Shown one piece after another: positions 7,175 to 17,317 of a DNA stretch of 34,309 nucleotides. A model generated the notes under the pieces. That model had not been told where the DNA came from, did no database searches, and worked only from the letters and a program-made list of their open reading frames with translations. The DNA is from DASSZN01 sp035702805 (lineage in GTDB: Bacteria; Chloroflexota; Chloroflexia; Thermomicrobiales; Thermomicrobiaceae). The translations under genes were made by a program, and so were the position numbers. The stretch covers positions 1 through 34,309 of the forward strand of contig DASSZN010000012.1 in the NCBI GenBank assembly GCA_035702805.1. Reading direction: 5' to 3'. How positions within the stretch are numbered: position 1 is the stretch's first letter; each line of letters begins with the position of its first letter.

Positions 7175-8170
7175 GGGGCGCTCCGATCAGCGCCCGGGCG
7201 GCGGCGGCCACCGTGTCGGGCTGGGGCAAGGCCGCCTGCTCCAGGTGCTCGGGGTAGGGCATCGGCACCTCGGCGCTGGCGACGCGCGCGACCGGCGCGT
7301 CCAGGTCGTAGAAGGCCCCCTCCATGATCCGCGCGCTCACCTCGGCCGAGAGCCCGCCGCTGCGCCAGCCCTCGTCGACGATCACGGCCCGGTGCGTCCG
7401 GGCGACCGAGCCCAGGACCGTCGCGTCATCGAGCGGGCGCAGCACCCGCAGGTCGATGACCTCGGCGTCGATCCCCTCCGCCGCCAGCCGGTCGGCGGCC
7501 GTGAGCGCGGTGTCGAGCGTCCCGCCGTAGGTAATGAGGGTGACGTCGCTGCCCGGGCGGCGCACCGCGGCGCGGGCGATGTCGACCGGCGCCGGCTCGG
7601 CCGGGAGCTCGCCCACGACCGGGTAGAGCCGGCCGTTCTCGAAGATGAGCACCGGATCCGGGTCCTCGAGCGCCGGCCAGAGCATGCCGCGGGCGTCCTC
7701 CACCGTGGCGGGGGCCAGGATCTTGAGGCCGGGGATGTGGGCGAACCAGCCCTCCAGGCTGTGGGAGTGCTGCGCCGCCAGCTGGCGACCGGCGCCGGTC
7801 GTCATGCGGATCACCAGCGGGACGTTGAACTGCCCGCCCGACATGTGGAGCAGCGTGGCGGCGCTGTTCACGATCTGGTCGAGCGCCAGCAGGCTGAAGT
7901 TGACCGTCATGATCTCGACGATCGGGCGCATCCCGGCGAGGGCCGCGCCGATGCCGGCGCCGACGAAGGTGTTCTCCGACAGGGGCGTGTCCCGGACGCG
8001 CTCGGGCCCGAACTCGGCGAGGAGCCCCTGGCTGACGGCGAAGCAGCCGCCGTAGCGGCCGACGTCCTCGCCCATCAGGAAGACGCGCTCGTCGCGCTGG
8101 AGCGCCTCGCGGATGGCCGCGCGCATCGCCTCGCGGTAGGTCAGCCTGAGGGTCGCGGGCAGGGTGGTGG

Positions 8171-8174
<4 letters not shown>
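7167..8174 (-). CDS. 2-oxoacid dehydrogenase E1 component, beta subunit
   Basis: A 335-residue TPP-enzyme beta subunit that, with E1alpha, decarboxylates a 2-oxoacid and acylates the E2 lipoyl arm. Diagnostic segments are FLMGEDVGRYGG (TPP-contacting Glu), DTPLSENTFVGAGIGAALAG, PIVEIMTVNF, IRMTTGAGRQLAAQHSHSLE (the conserved histidines), VIDLRVLRPLD and VIVDEGWRSGG. Pyruvate or a branched-chain oxoacid is the likely substrate; the features resemble PdhB/AcoB more than a specific BCKDH signature, but I cannot separate these by eye. The ATG at 8174 overlaps the E1alpha stop as ATGA. Confidence 0.92.
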
Positions 8175-9175
<1,001 letters not shown>

Positions 9176-9205
9176 GATGACCCCCTTCCGGTCGCTTCCC
9201 ACCCG

Positions 9206-10789
9206 TCAGCCCACCGGCGTCAGTGACGGGAGGCGTAGCGGCAGCGCGCTCGCCCGCGGCGCGATCCCCAGGATGAGCCGCGCGGCCTGGACGCCGGACT
9301 GGATGACCATGGGGACGCCGTGTGCGGGCCGCGTCCAGTGGCCTGCCAGATAGAGCCCCGGCACCGGCGTGGTCTGCGGCAGCCGGCGCGGGCCGGACTG
9401 CGCCGGGGACAAGGCCCAACCGTAGATCGGCTCCATGCGGTGCAGCGGGAATCGGGTCACTCCCGACTCCGCGCCCTCGACGTGCGTCAGGTGGTTCCGC
9501 AGGCCGGGCAGCATGCCCTCCGCCAGCTCGAGCATCCGGGCCGCGAGGCGATCGCCGTCGGCGACGGTTCCCTCGCCGCCCGCGGGCGCTGCCAGCGCTG
9601 CCACGGTGACGGCATGCTCGGCCGTCGGCGCCAGCGACGGGTCCATGAGCGTGGGGATCCGAACAGCGAGCAGTGGTACCTGCCCCGCAAGCGCCGCCGC
9701 GTAGCTCGTCTCCGCGTCGTGCCAGGCAGCGTAGAGCATCGTCTCGAGGGTAGCGCCGAGCGCCCGCACGTCCAGGTCGGTGGCGAGGTGGAGGGCGACA
9801 ACCGCCATGGATCTCTCCATGGCTCGTAGCCGCCTCAGGTAGCGCGCGGGGACGTCGTGGGCATCAATGAGCTGCCCGAACGTGTCGCGGGCGTCGACGT
9901 TCGAGATCACGACCTGCGCTCGGACCTGCTGCCCGTTGTCGAGTGCGACCCCGCGCACCTGCCCGCCATCGACCAGGATCCCGGTGACGCGGGTGGCCAG
10001 GAGCAACTGGCCGCCGGCCAGCCGGAGCCCGTCGGCCAGGGCATCGGCCAGGCTCTGGAAACCGCCCCGACAGTAGTAGGCACCGTCCTCGACATAGTAG
10101 GCCATCATCGTGGCCCAGATGAGGAACGAGGACCGCGCCGGCCGGCCCATCCAGGGCCAGAGGGCCAGGTAGGCCGCCTTCGCGCGTGGATCGGTCAGCG
10201 TCGCGTCGATCACCTGCTGCACGGTCGCGTTGCGGTAGCGGAAGAGGGTGGGGAAGCGCAAGGGCATCTCGAGCAGGTCGAGGGGGGAGGGGGCGATCGG
10301 GAGTGCCGCGAACTCGCGGGCGACGCTGGCGCTCAGCTCTACGAGGTGGCGCAACCCGGCAGCCTCGCCGGAGAAGTGCCGCGCGTGGGCCTCGACGAAC
10401 GCCTCACGGCCGTGGGGGGCGGCCAGCGAGAGGTCCGGGAAGCGAGCGACATAGAAGGGGTCGTCCACCCGGAAGAAGTCGCACCGGTCGCGCACGTCGA
10501 GGTGACGCAGCACGGCGTCGATGACGCCGGGGCCGAACGGGCTCTCTGGGGCGCAGCCAAAGATCAGGTGGTCGGCCATGTCGAAGGTGTAGGGTCCGTC
10601 AACGATGGTTCGCGCATAGCCGCCGGGCCGCTCGTTGGCGTCCACGACCAGGACCTTCTTGCCGGAGCGCGCCAACATTGCCCCGGCCGTGAGCCCGCCC
10701 AGCCCTCCGCCCACCACGACGACGTCATAGGTGTCCTCGCGGGCTCCTGCGGTCCCGGTTCCAGTGAGGCGGTCACTCGCAACTGTCAT
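9206..10789 (-). CDS. CrtI-like NAD(P)/FAD-dependent oxidoreductase (phytoene desaturase / retinol saturase family)
   Basis: A 527-residue flavoprotein. The ATG at 10789 follows GGAGGG. The N-terminal FAD fold is VVVVGGGLGGLTAGAMLARS followed by VLVVDANERPGGYAR, and the C-terminal FAD contact is GLYLAGHWTRPAHGVPMVIQ onward to SGVQAARLIL; both are hallmarks of the CrtI/CrtISO/RetSat superfamily. The length is normal. Members desaturate, saturate or isomerise long isoprenoid or acyl chains at membranes. No phytoene synthase or other carotenoid gene is adjacent, so a carotenoid role is not supported by context; the surrounding ACP, PPTase and acyl-CoA genes suggest a lipid-like substrate instead (inference). 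It sits 67 bp after the acetyl-CoA synthetase gene. Confidence 0.85.
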   Translation of the reverse strand: MTVASDRLTGTGTAGAREDTYDVVVVGGGLGGLTAGAMLARSGKKVLVVDANERPGGYARTIVDGPYTFDMADHLIFGCAPESPFGPGVIDAVLRHLDVRDRCDFFRVDDPFYVARFPDLSLAAPHGREAFVEAHARHFSGEAAGLRHLVELSASVAREFAALPIAPSPLDLLEMPLRFPTLFRYRNATVQQVIDATLTDPRAKAAYLALWPWMGRPARSSFLIWATMMAYYVEDGAYYCRGGFQSLADALADGLRLAGGQLLLATRVTGILVDGGQVRGVALDNGQQVRAQVVISNVDARDTFGQLIDAHDVPARYLRRLRAMERSMAVVALHLATDLDVRALGATLETMLYAAWHDAETSYAAALAGQVPLLAVRIPTLMDPSLAPTAEHAVTVAALAAPAGGEGTVADGDRLAARMLELAEGMLPGLRNHLTHVEGAESGVTRFPLHRMEPIYGWALSPAQSGPRRLPQTTPVPGLYLAGHWTRPAHGVPMVIQSGVQAARLILGIAPRASALPLRLPSLTPVG

Positions 10790-10856
10790 TCGAGCACCCT
10801 CCGATGAATCAGATCGCGTCTGGGCGACGGCTGGTCGCGCCGTGGCTAGCGCACGG

Positions 10857-12655
<1,799 letters not shown>

Positions 12656-12659
<4 letters not shown>

Positions 12660-13522
12660 CGGGAGCCCTCCTCCGGCGCTTCCGCGCCGGGCGCGGTGGG
12701 CCGCGAGGCCCCGGAGTCGAGCACCGGCCAGCGCGACCGGTCGTCCGGCCAGGAGCGGGCCGTCACCGGCACCGCGCCACCCCGGACGGCGAGCGCCGCG
12801 ACGTAGCCCGGGTCAGGCGCGGTCAGCTCGAGGAGCGTGCCGCGCGCGGGACCGGCGTCCCCACCCAGCGGCACGAGCTCGCCGGCCGACAGCGGCCGGA
12901 GCGGGACCTCGACCTGCGCGAACGGCAGGGATAGGCCGTCGCCGAGCGCCTTGGCCCAGGCCTCCTTGCGCGTCCAGCCATTGAGGAACGCGCGGCCGCG
13001 GCTGTGCGGCGGCAGGCCGAGCCACTCCGCCTGCTCGCGCGTGCTGAAGCAGCGGTCGACCAGCCCCGCCGCATCCGCGTACGGGTCGATCCGCTCCAGG
13101 TCGACGCCGACCTCGCGCGCCCGGCTGACCGCGTAGAGCGCGAGCCCGTGCGAGTGGGACAGGTTGAAGCGCACCCCGGCGCCGACGAGGTCGCCGCCCA
13201 GCTCCGGCTTCCCGGAGGCGCCGTAGCGGAAGCGCAGCCGCGCCGGCTCGACGCCGACGTAGCCACCCAGGATGGCCCGCAGGATGCCGCGCGCGGCGAC
13301 GAAGCGGGCGGCGTACGTTTTGAGGCGGATACGCGCGGCGCGGGCCCGCTCGTCGTGGTCGAGCGTCTCCTCGAGCCGCTCGAGGCGTTCCGCTGGCTGG
13401 TCGAGTCGCGCCCAGTAGATGTCCACGCCCGCGATCGCGTCGATCGGCCGCGCGACCGGCAGCCCCGTCCGGATCTCATCGGCAGTGGTCAGCAACGCCT
13501 GCCCTCCCCGTTCGGCACGCAC
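12656..13522 (-). CDS. 4'-phosphopantetheinyl transferase, Sfp type
   Basis: A 288-residue enzyme that transfers phosphopantetheine from CoA to the serine of carrier proteins. Landmarks are FNLSHSHGLALYAVS (about residues 120-135), VGVDLERIDPYAD with the Mg-binding Asp and Glu (about 136-148), FSTREQAEWL and NGWTRKEAWAKALGDGL (about 180-196), all in the Sfp/Gsp order. The GTG start at 13522 is not certain: the nearest good GGGAGG is 21 bases upstream of it. The C-terminal 35 residues are low-complexity and overlap the next gene. It heads the operon ending in the ACP gene, so that ACP is its obvious candidate substrate. Pho-box-like repeats lie 75-110 bp upstream. Confidence 0.9.
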
Positions 13523-13825
13523 CGCGCCGCGTGCGCGGCCGCCTCCCAGCTAAGCGGACCGGCGGCGACAGGCGCAACAGAATCCGGGGTGCGGGCGTGA
13601 CAGGGACGTTACACGGGGTGAGATCGGGGTGAGGCAGGCGGGGTGCGTGGATCGAGACGGGTGCGCTGGACCGTGCGGCACCGCCCCGGCGGTCGCCGGA
13701 GGGTGGGGCGGCGTTTACCCCCGGCCCCGGGAGGCGGGCAGCCGTCGACGGCGCGCCGGCCCTCGACGGGGCGACGGGCGCCATTCGACATCCCGGATCG
13801 AGCCGGGTTCAGCGCCGGTGTGGTG
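13523..13825. other. Intergenic region between tatA 3' end and PPTase operon (303 bp)
   Basis: No gene is supported here. It holds the Pho-box-like repeat cluster at 13597-13635, a perfect 12-bp palindrome GCCGTCGACGGC at 13741-13752, and a short inverted repeat CCCGG/CCGGG (13792-13807) about 19 bases past the tatA stop that might help terminate it. Confidence 0.6.
13597..13635 (-). promoter_or_regulatory. Pho-box-like repeat cluster upstream of the PPTase operon
   Basis: Read on the minus strand, GTGTAAC and CTGTCAC start 11 bp apart (plus-strand GTGACAG 13597-13603 and GTTACAC 13608-13614). Two further GTGAG half-sites on the plus strand, at 13618 and 13629, continue the series at 10- and 11-bp steps. 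The proximal edge is 75 bp from the GTG at 13522. A weak -10-like GATTCT lies 12 bases downstream. The pattern matches the site at 4322-4339 in sequence, spacing and distance to the start. Confidence 0.5.
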
Positions 13826-14176
13826 CTAGGACTGGGGCGCCGGGGTACCACACTGTCCGCAGAAGCGCGCGCCGCTCGGCACGGCCGCGCCGCAGGTCGG
13901 GCAGACCGTCGCCGCGACCGGCTCCGGCGCGCTCGCGACGGTAGGCGCCGCGCTCTCGACCACGGTCGGCGTGGCTGGCCCCGGCGACACCACGGTCGCG
14001 GGCGACATGGTGGCCTGCGCGGGCGGCTCGGCCGCCTCCTGCATACCGCCGCGGAACTCCTTGATGCCACGCCCCAGTGCGGACCCCAGCTCGGGCAGCT
14101 TGCCCGGGCCGAAGATGATCAGCACGATCACCAGGATGATGATCAGGTGGGTGGGCTCCAGCAATCCGTCGAACAT
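13826..14176 (-). CDS. tatA: TatA/E-type Sec-independent translocase with C-terminal zinc ribbon
   Basis: A 116-residue protein. Residues 9-22 form the single membrane helix (THLIIILVIVLIIF), followed by the invariant FGPGKLPELG hinge and the amphipathic helix GSALGRGIKEFRGG, all canonical for TatA, the pore-forming subunit of twin-arginine export. A Pro/Ala/Thr/Val-rich linker (about 48-90) leads to a C-terminal CPTC-x10-CGQC zinc ribbon (Cys92, 95, 106, 109), which classical TatA lacks. No tatC or tatB is nearby. The cytoplasmic ribbon could mediate docking, but that is inference. TatA and TatB are hard to tell apart by eye; the length of the amphipathic helix favours TatA. Confidence 0.88.
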   Translation of the reverse strand: MFDGLLEPTHLIIILVIVLIIFGPGKLPELGSALGRGIKEFRGGMQEAAEPPAQATMSPATVVSPGPATPTVVESAAPTVASAPEPVAATVCPTCGAAVPSGARFCGQCGTPAPQS

Positions 14177-14493
14177 GGCTGCCTCTCCAGTCGATCGCTC
14201 GACCGCGGGTGACTCTGCCGGGGATCTCCGGCCGGTGACGCTCCAGACGGCTCTCCGCCGCTCGTGCCCAGACGGGTGGCCGCCACCACTCTAGTCGCGC
14301 GCCGCGTCAGCTCCGTGTCATTCCCCGGCTCTGGCGTGTCAATCCCGTGACGACGGTGGGGACTCCTCCGGGTCTCCACCCTCAGTCTACTCCCTGTGTC
14401 ACGCACGGGGACACCCGCGCAAGCGGGACTTTACGGAACTCCGGGACGAAGACGAGCGGCGCGCAGGACGGCCGCATCGCGATGCACGCCGGG
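14177..14493. other. Intergenic region upstream of tatA (317 bp)
   Basis: No coding sequence is supported. It contains a set of TGTCA-type repeats at 14304-14353 described separately, a TAGAGT -10-like element on the minus strand (plus-strand 14288-14293) suitable for tatA, and an inverted repeat GTGTC-N8-GGACAC around 14396-14414. Confidence 0.5.
14304..14353 (-). repeat. TGACAC-type direct repeats upstream of tatA
   Basis: On the minus strand TGACAC, TGACAC and TGACGC occur with starts 21 and 11 bp apart (plus-strand CGTCA 14305, TGTCA 14316, TGTCA 14337). The periodicity equals one and two DNA turns. The set lies 130-165 bp before the tatA start. It resembles the Pho-box-like sites in core sequence but has the opposite orientation relative to the gene. 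Confidence 0.3.
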
Positions 14494-15267
14494 TCAGCGC
14501 TGCCCGTCCACGGCCGGCGGCAGGTAGGTGCGGAAGGCGCAGACCGGCACGAAGCCCATCCGGCGGTAGACCGGGTAGCCCATCGCCGTGGCGGTGAGGG
14601 TCATGGCAGTGCAGCCGCGCCCGCGGCCGTAGGTGATCGCGGCCCAGGTCATGGCCGCCCCGAACCCGCGGCGGCGGTACTCCTCCCTCGTCACCACGCC
14701 GTTGATGTCCCCCACCGGACCGTGAACGGTGATCCGCGAGGTCGCGACCGGGACGCCAGCGACGTAGCCCACGAAGAGGGCCACGTCAGGGTCGAGCGCC
14801 GCCGCGACCGACGGAACCCGGTGGCGCGACGTGCCGGTGATGGCGAAGAAGGCGTCCAGCGCCGCCTCGGTCGCCACCCGCTGGATCGCGAGCTCGGCCG
14901 GTGGCGGTGGCCCGGGTGGGAGCGGCGTCAGGACGAGTGCCGGCTCCTCCTCGTCGAGCTCCCAGCCGGCGGCCCGTAGCGCCGCCTCCAGCGGGCCGGC
15001 CTGCTCGACCTCGACGACCACGCCGTATGGCTCGCCGCCGTAGAACGCCTCCGCCCGCGCGAAGACGTGCTCGGGCGTGGCCGGACCGAGAACGGTCACG
15101 AAGTTGTAATCCGGGCCCGGCACCGCGCTGGCCAGGAGCACGACGTCGCCGTCGACCTCCAGACGCCCGGGCGCGGCCTGGTAGCACCGCAGCGCCGAGG
15201 GGGTCCGCAGCGGGGTCTGGACGAGCGCGCGCAGGCCGGACGGGTCGCCCGGCAGGCTCTCCGGCAC
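14494..15267 (-). CDS. GNAT-family N-acetyltransferase
   Basis: About 257 residues from a GTG at 15267, five bases after the DinB stop; the start is uncertain because no strong ribosome site precedes it and translational coupling is assumed. The N-terminal half (YNFVTVLGPATPEHVFARAE, then GVVVEVEQAGPLEAALRAAG) is a degenerate GNAT-like lobe. The C-terminal half is a clear GNAT domain with motif A at DINGVVTREEYRRRGFGAAM, where R-R-x-G-x-G/A binds acetyl-CoA pyrophosphate, and a YRRMGFVPVCAFRTYL ending. The acceptor substrate is unknown. It is paired with the DinB protein in a two-gene unit. Confidence 0.8.
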   Translation of the reverse strand: MPESLPGDPSGLRALVQTPLRTPSALRCYQAAPGRLEVDGDVVLLASAVPGPDYNFVTVLGPATPEHVFARAEAFYGGEPYGVVVEVEQAGPLEAALRAAGWELDEEEPALVLTPLPPGPPPPAELAIQRVATEAALDAFFAITGTSRHRVPSVAAALDPDVALFVGYVAGVPVATSRITVHGPVGDINGVVTREEYRRRGFGAAMTWAAITYGRGRGCTAMTLTATAMGYPVYRRMGFVPVCAFRTYLPPAVDGQR

Positions 15268-15272
15268 CGGGC

Positions 15273-15770
15273 TCAGACCGGGCTCGGGTAGAGCGCGTGG
15301 AAGACGGGGATGTCGGGGTAGAGCTCGGCCTGGAGTGCCGCCAGCAGCTGGCGCAGGTGGTCGAGGTCGTGGTACGCCCACTCGACCAGGTGCTCGCGCA
15401 CCGTGACCCGGCCGAAGCGCGCGTGGCGCCCCGTCCGCTCCCGCTGCGCGGTCGTGAGCTCGCGGAACAGCGCCAGGTTGGCGGCGCGCGCCGCGATCCA
15501 GCGGTCCACGACATCCGCCGTGCCCTCCGGCACCTCGACTGGCTCCGGTGGCGGCAGCTGTGGGTCCTCCTCCGCCAGCATCAGCCGCACCCGCGGGCCA
15601 ATTCCGGCCGACTCGGAGCGCAGCATGTGCGCCAGCACGTCGCGTGGAGACCACGACTCCGGCGCCGGCTGCCGCCGCAGCGCCTCCTCCGGCAGGCCGT
15701 CGACGATCGCCCGCAGCACCCTGGGCGTGACCGCCATGATCTCGAGCGCCCGCTCGTAGCTCGTCGCCAT
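15273..15770 (-). CDS. DinB-like four-helix-bundle protein
   Basis: A 165-residue protein of the DinB/YfiT metal-binding superfamily. The ATG at 15770 has GGAGGGAG 5 bases upstream. Typical elements are RQPAPESWSPRDVLAHMLRSE, in which the helix-2 His binds metal, and VTVREHLVEWAYHDLDHLRQL with the HxxxH-like C-terminal histidines (EHLVEWAYHDLDH). Members include thiol-S-transferases and other poorly understood enzymes; the name refers to B. subtilis DNA-damage inducibility, which does not imply a damage role here. It lies upstream of and is probably co-transcribed with the GNAT gene, and is divergent from the universal stress protein gene. Confidence 0.85.
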   Translation of the reverse strand: MATSYERALEIMAVTPRVLRAIVDGLPEEALRRQPAPESWSPRDVLAHMLRSESAGIGPRVRLMLAEEDPQLPPPEPVEVPEGTADVVDRWIAARAANLALFRELTTAQRERTGRHARFGRVTVREHLVEWAYHDLDHLRQLLAALQAELYPDIPVFHALYPSPV

Positions 15771-15883
15771 CGTTGCTCCCTCCGACCGTTCCGGCCCGGC
15801 ACTCCCCGCGGCGGCCGGCTGCGCGCAGCATACCGCCCCACGCCGCGATCGGATACGTCGCGACGTCCGTCCGGCCGCCCCGC

Positions 15884-15932
15884 GTGTCACGAAGCTGTTA
15901 CATCGCGGGGCGAGGATTGACGAGACTGTAAC
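15884..15932 (+). promoter_or_regulatory. Pho-box-like repeat array upstream of the universal stress protein
   Basis: GTGTCAC (15884) and CTGTTAC (15895) start 11 bp apart. A second pair, GATTGAC (15915) and CTGTAAC (15926), is also 11 bp apart. The last repeat ends 66 bp before the ATG at 15999, and a -10-like TAGGGT (15943-15948) follows after 10 bp, the same geometry as activator-dependent E. coli pho promoters. Confidence 0.5.
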
Positions 15933-15998
15933 GATCGGCCGGTAGGGTTGTGGCATGAGCGCGGGATCGCGCGCCGGAGCAGAGGGTGGAGGTCGACG

Positions 15999-16862
15999 AT
16001 GGAGCGCATTCTTCTGGCGACGGACGGCAGCGCCTCCGCCGGCGGCGCGGCCCGGGCGGCCGCCCAGCTGGGTCGCGCGCTGGACGCCGAGCTGCACGTG
16101 GTGCACGTCTGGCTGCTCGCGCCGGCCTCGACCTTCCCCTACCCCCCGGTCGGCTACCCGGAGGTCTACCGCGATGAGGCCGAAGCGGTCCTGACCCGCG
16201 AGGGTCGACGGATCGCCGCGGCCGGCGGCGAGGCGACGCAGTTCCACCTGCGGCAGGGGCGCGCGGCCGAGGAGGTCGTCGACCTGGCACAGGAGCTCGC
16301 CGCCGACCTGATCGTGATCGGCAGCCGGGGACGGGGACCCATCCAGCGGCTGATCCTGGGGAGCGTTGCCGAGAGCGTGGTCCACGGCGCCCCCTGTCCG
16401 GTGCTGGTCGTGCGGGGCGGTGAGCCCGGCTGGCCACCGAAGCGCGTCCTGGTCGGCGACGACGGGTCGGACGCGGCGCTCGAGGTGGCGGCGCTGGCCC
16501 TGACGATCGCGGGCGCGCTGAGCGTCCCGGCCACCCTGCTGACCGCGCTGCCGGACGCGCCGCCGGCCGCCCGGGTGCCGGCCGAGGCCGACGCGGCGCG
16601 GACCCGCCGGGCCGACGCGCTCCTCGAGGAACGTGCCGCTGCGCTGGAGCAGCGCACCGGCGTCCGGCCCACCACGCGGACCGCCGTCGGCCACGCCGCC
16701 GCCGAGCTCCTGGAGGCGGCCACCTCCCCGGGCGGGGCGACGCTGGTCGCGGTCGGGAGCCGTGGACTGGGGCGGATCGCCCGCATGCGCCTGGGGAGCG
16801 TCTCGACGGTCGTGCTCCACGCCGCGGCCGGCCCGGTGCTGGTCGGCACGGCCGCGGCGTGA
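15999..16862 (+). CDS. Tandem universal stress protein (two UspA domains)
   Basis: A 287-residue cytoplasmic protein with two UspA folds in tandem. The ATG at 15999 follows GGTGGAGG. Domain 1 (about 1-142) starts MERILLATDGSASAGGAARA and ends with the ATP-binding loop IGSRGRGPIQRLILGSVAES (G-x2-G-x9-G-S). Domain 2 (about 150-287) starts KRVLVGDDGSDAALEVAALA and ends VGSRGLGRIARMRLGSVSTV, keeping the same loop. Both domains therefore look capable of binding ATP. Such proteins are linked to starvation, redox and DNA-damage survival. The direct-repeat array upstream suggests regulation by an OmpR-family activator (inference). Confidence 0.9.
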   Translation: MERILLATDGSASAGGAARAAAQLGRALDAELHVVHVWLLAPASTFPYPPVGYPEVYRDEAEAVLTREGRRIAAAGGEATQFHLRQGRAAEEVVDLAQELAADLIVIGSRGRGPIQRLILGSVAESVVHGAPCPVLVVRGGEPGWPPKRVLVGDDGSDAALEVAALALTIAGALSVPATLLTALPDAPPAARVPAEADAARTRRADALLEERAAALEQRTGVRPTTRTAVGHAAAELLEAATSPGGATLVAVGSRGLGRIARMRLGSVSTVVLHAAAGPVLVGTAAA

Positions 16863-16896
16863 GCCGCGCCGTCACTGGCCGGCGCGGGGCCGGTCG

Positions 16897-17130
16897 CTAG
16901 CCGCGCACGTACAGGCGCGCCAGCGCGCCGGTCGCGATGAGCCCGAGGAACCAGATGAGGGCCAGCCAGGCCAGCATGAGGATCCTGGCGGTGGCGGAAT
17001 AGTAGCCCTTGAACTCCAGCCCCACGAAGACGATCATGGCGGCCCCGAGCACCAGCGCCAGCAACGCCACCAGCATGACGATCGCCGGTGGCCGCCAGGC
17101 CGACTCCTCGGTTCCCGTGCTGCTCATCAT
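16897..17130 (-). CDS. Small two-helix membrane protein, unknown function
   Basis: A 77-residue protein. The first ATG of an ATGATG pair at 17130 has GGAG 7 bases upstream. The N terminus is a short polar tail, followed by two hydrophobic helices (AIVMLVALLALVLGAAMIVF at about 18-37 and ILMLAWLALIWFLGLIATGA at about 50-69) joined by GLEFKGYYSATAR, and a short basic end, LARLYVRG. I recognise no family. It is alone on the minus strand between the universal stress protein and Mrp genes, with a TAGAAT -10 element 43 bp upstream. Confidence 0.7.
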   Translation of the reverse strand: MMSSTGTEESAWRPPAIVMLVALLALVLGAAMIVFVGLEFKGYYSATARILMLAWLALIWFLGLIATGALARLYVRG

Positions 17131-17172
17131 CCACCCTCTCCCCAAAGGGGTACGAATCACCACTGCGACACC

Positions 17173-17178
17173 ATTCTA
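17173..17178 (-). promoter_or_regulatory. -10 element TAGAAT for the small membrane protein
   Basis: TAGAAT on the minus strand (plus-strand ATTCTA) lies 43 bp before the ATG at 17130. It is five of six to consensus in otherwise GC-rich sequence. No clear -35 element is seen. Confidence 0.45.
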
Positions 17179-17226
17179 GCGCGACCAGCCCGCGCGCGCA
17201 CCCGGCAGGGGCAGACGGGGCGCCTC

Positions 17227-17235
17227 TGCTATAGT
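17227..17235 (+). promoter_or_regulatory. Extended -10 (TGCTATAGT) for mrp
   Basis: TG-C-TATAGT is an extended -10 element 83 bp before the GTG at 17318. It has the same TGCTAT core as the element at 4359-4367. Confidence 0.5.
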
Positions 17236-17317
17236 CCCGGCATCGATCAGCGCGGCCGGGGCGGTCGCCGGCCGACGCCGCCGGCCCGGGAGGGCTCGCA
17301 ACCCGGAGCGTGCAGCC

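Noticed and set aside
9206..10789. Carotenoid biosynthesis cluster based on the CrtI-like protein
   Set aside because: No phytoene synthase, cyclase or other carotenoid gene is nearby; the family is broad and context points elsewhere.
15273..15770. DinB protein as an SOS gene linked to the LexA-like cluster
   Set aside because: No GAAC-N4-GTTC type site lies upstream of it; the DinB name does not imply damage control.
14494..15831. A 445-codon minus-strand frame suggesting a large N-terminal extension on the GNAT protein
   Set aside because: The upstream part is antiphase to the intact DinB gene and Arg/Gly-rich; GNAT more likely starts just after the DinB stop.
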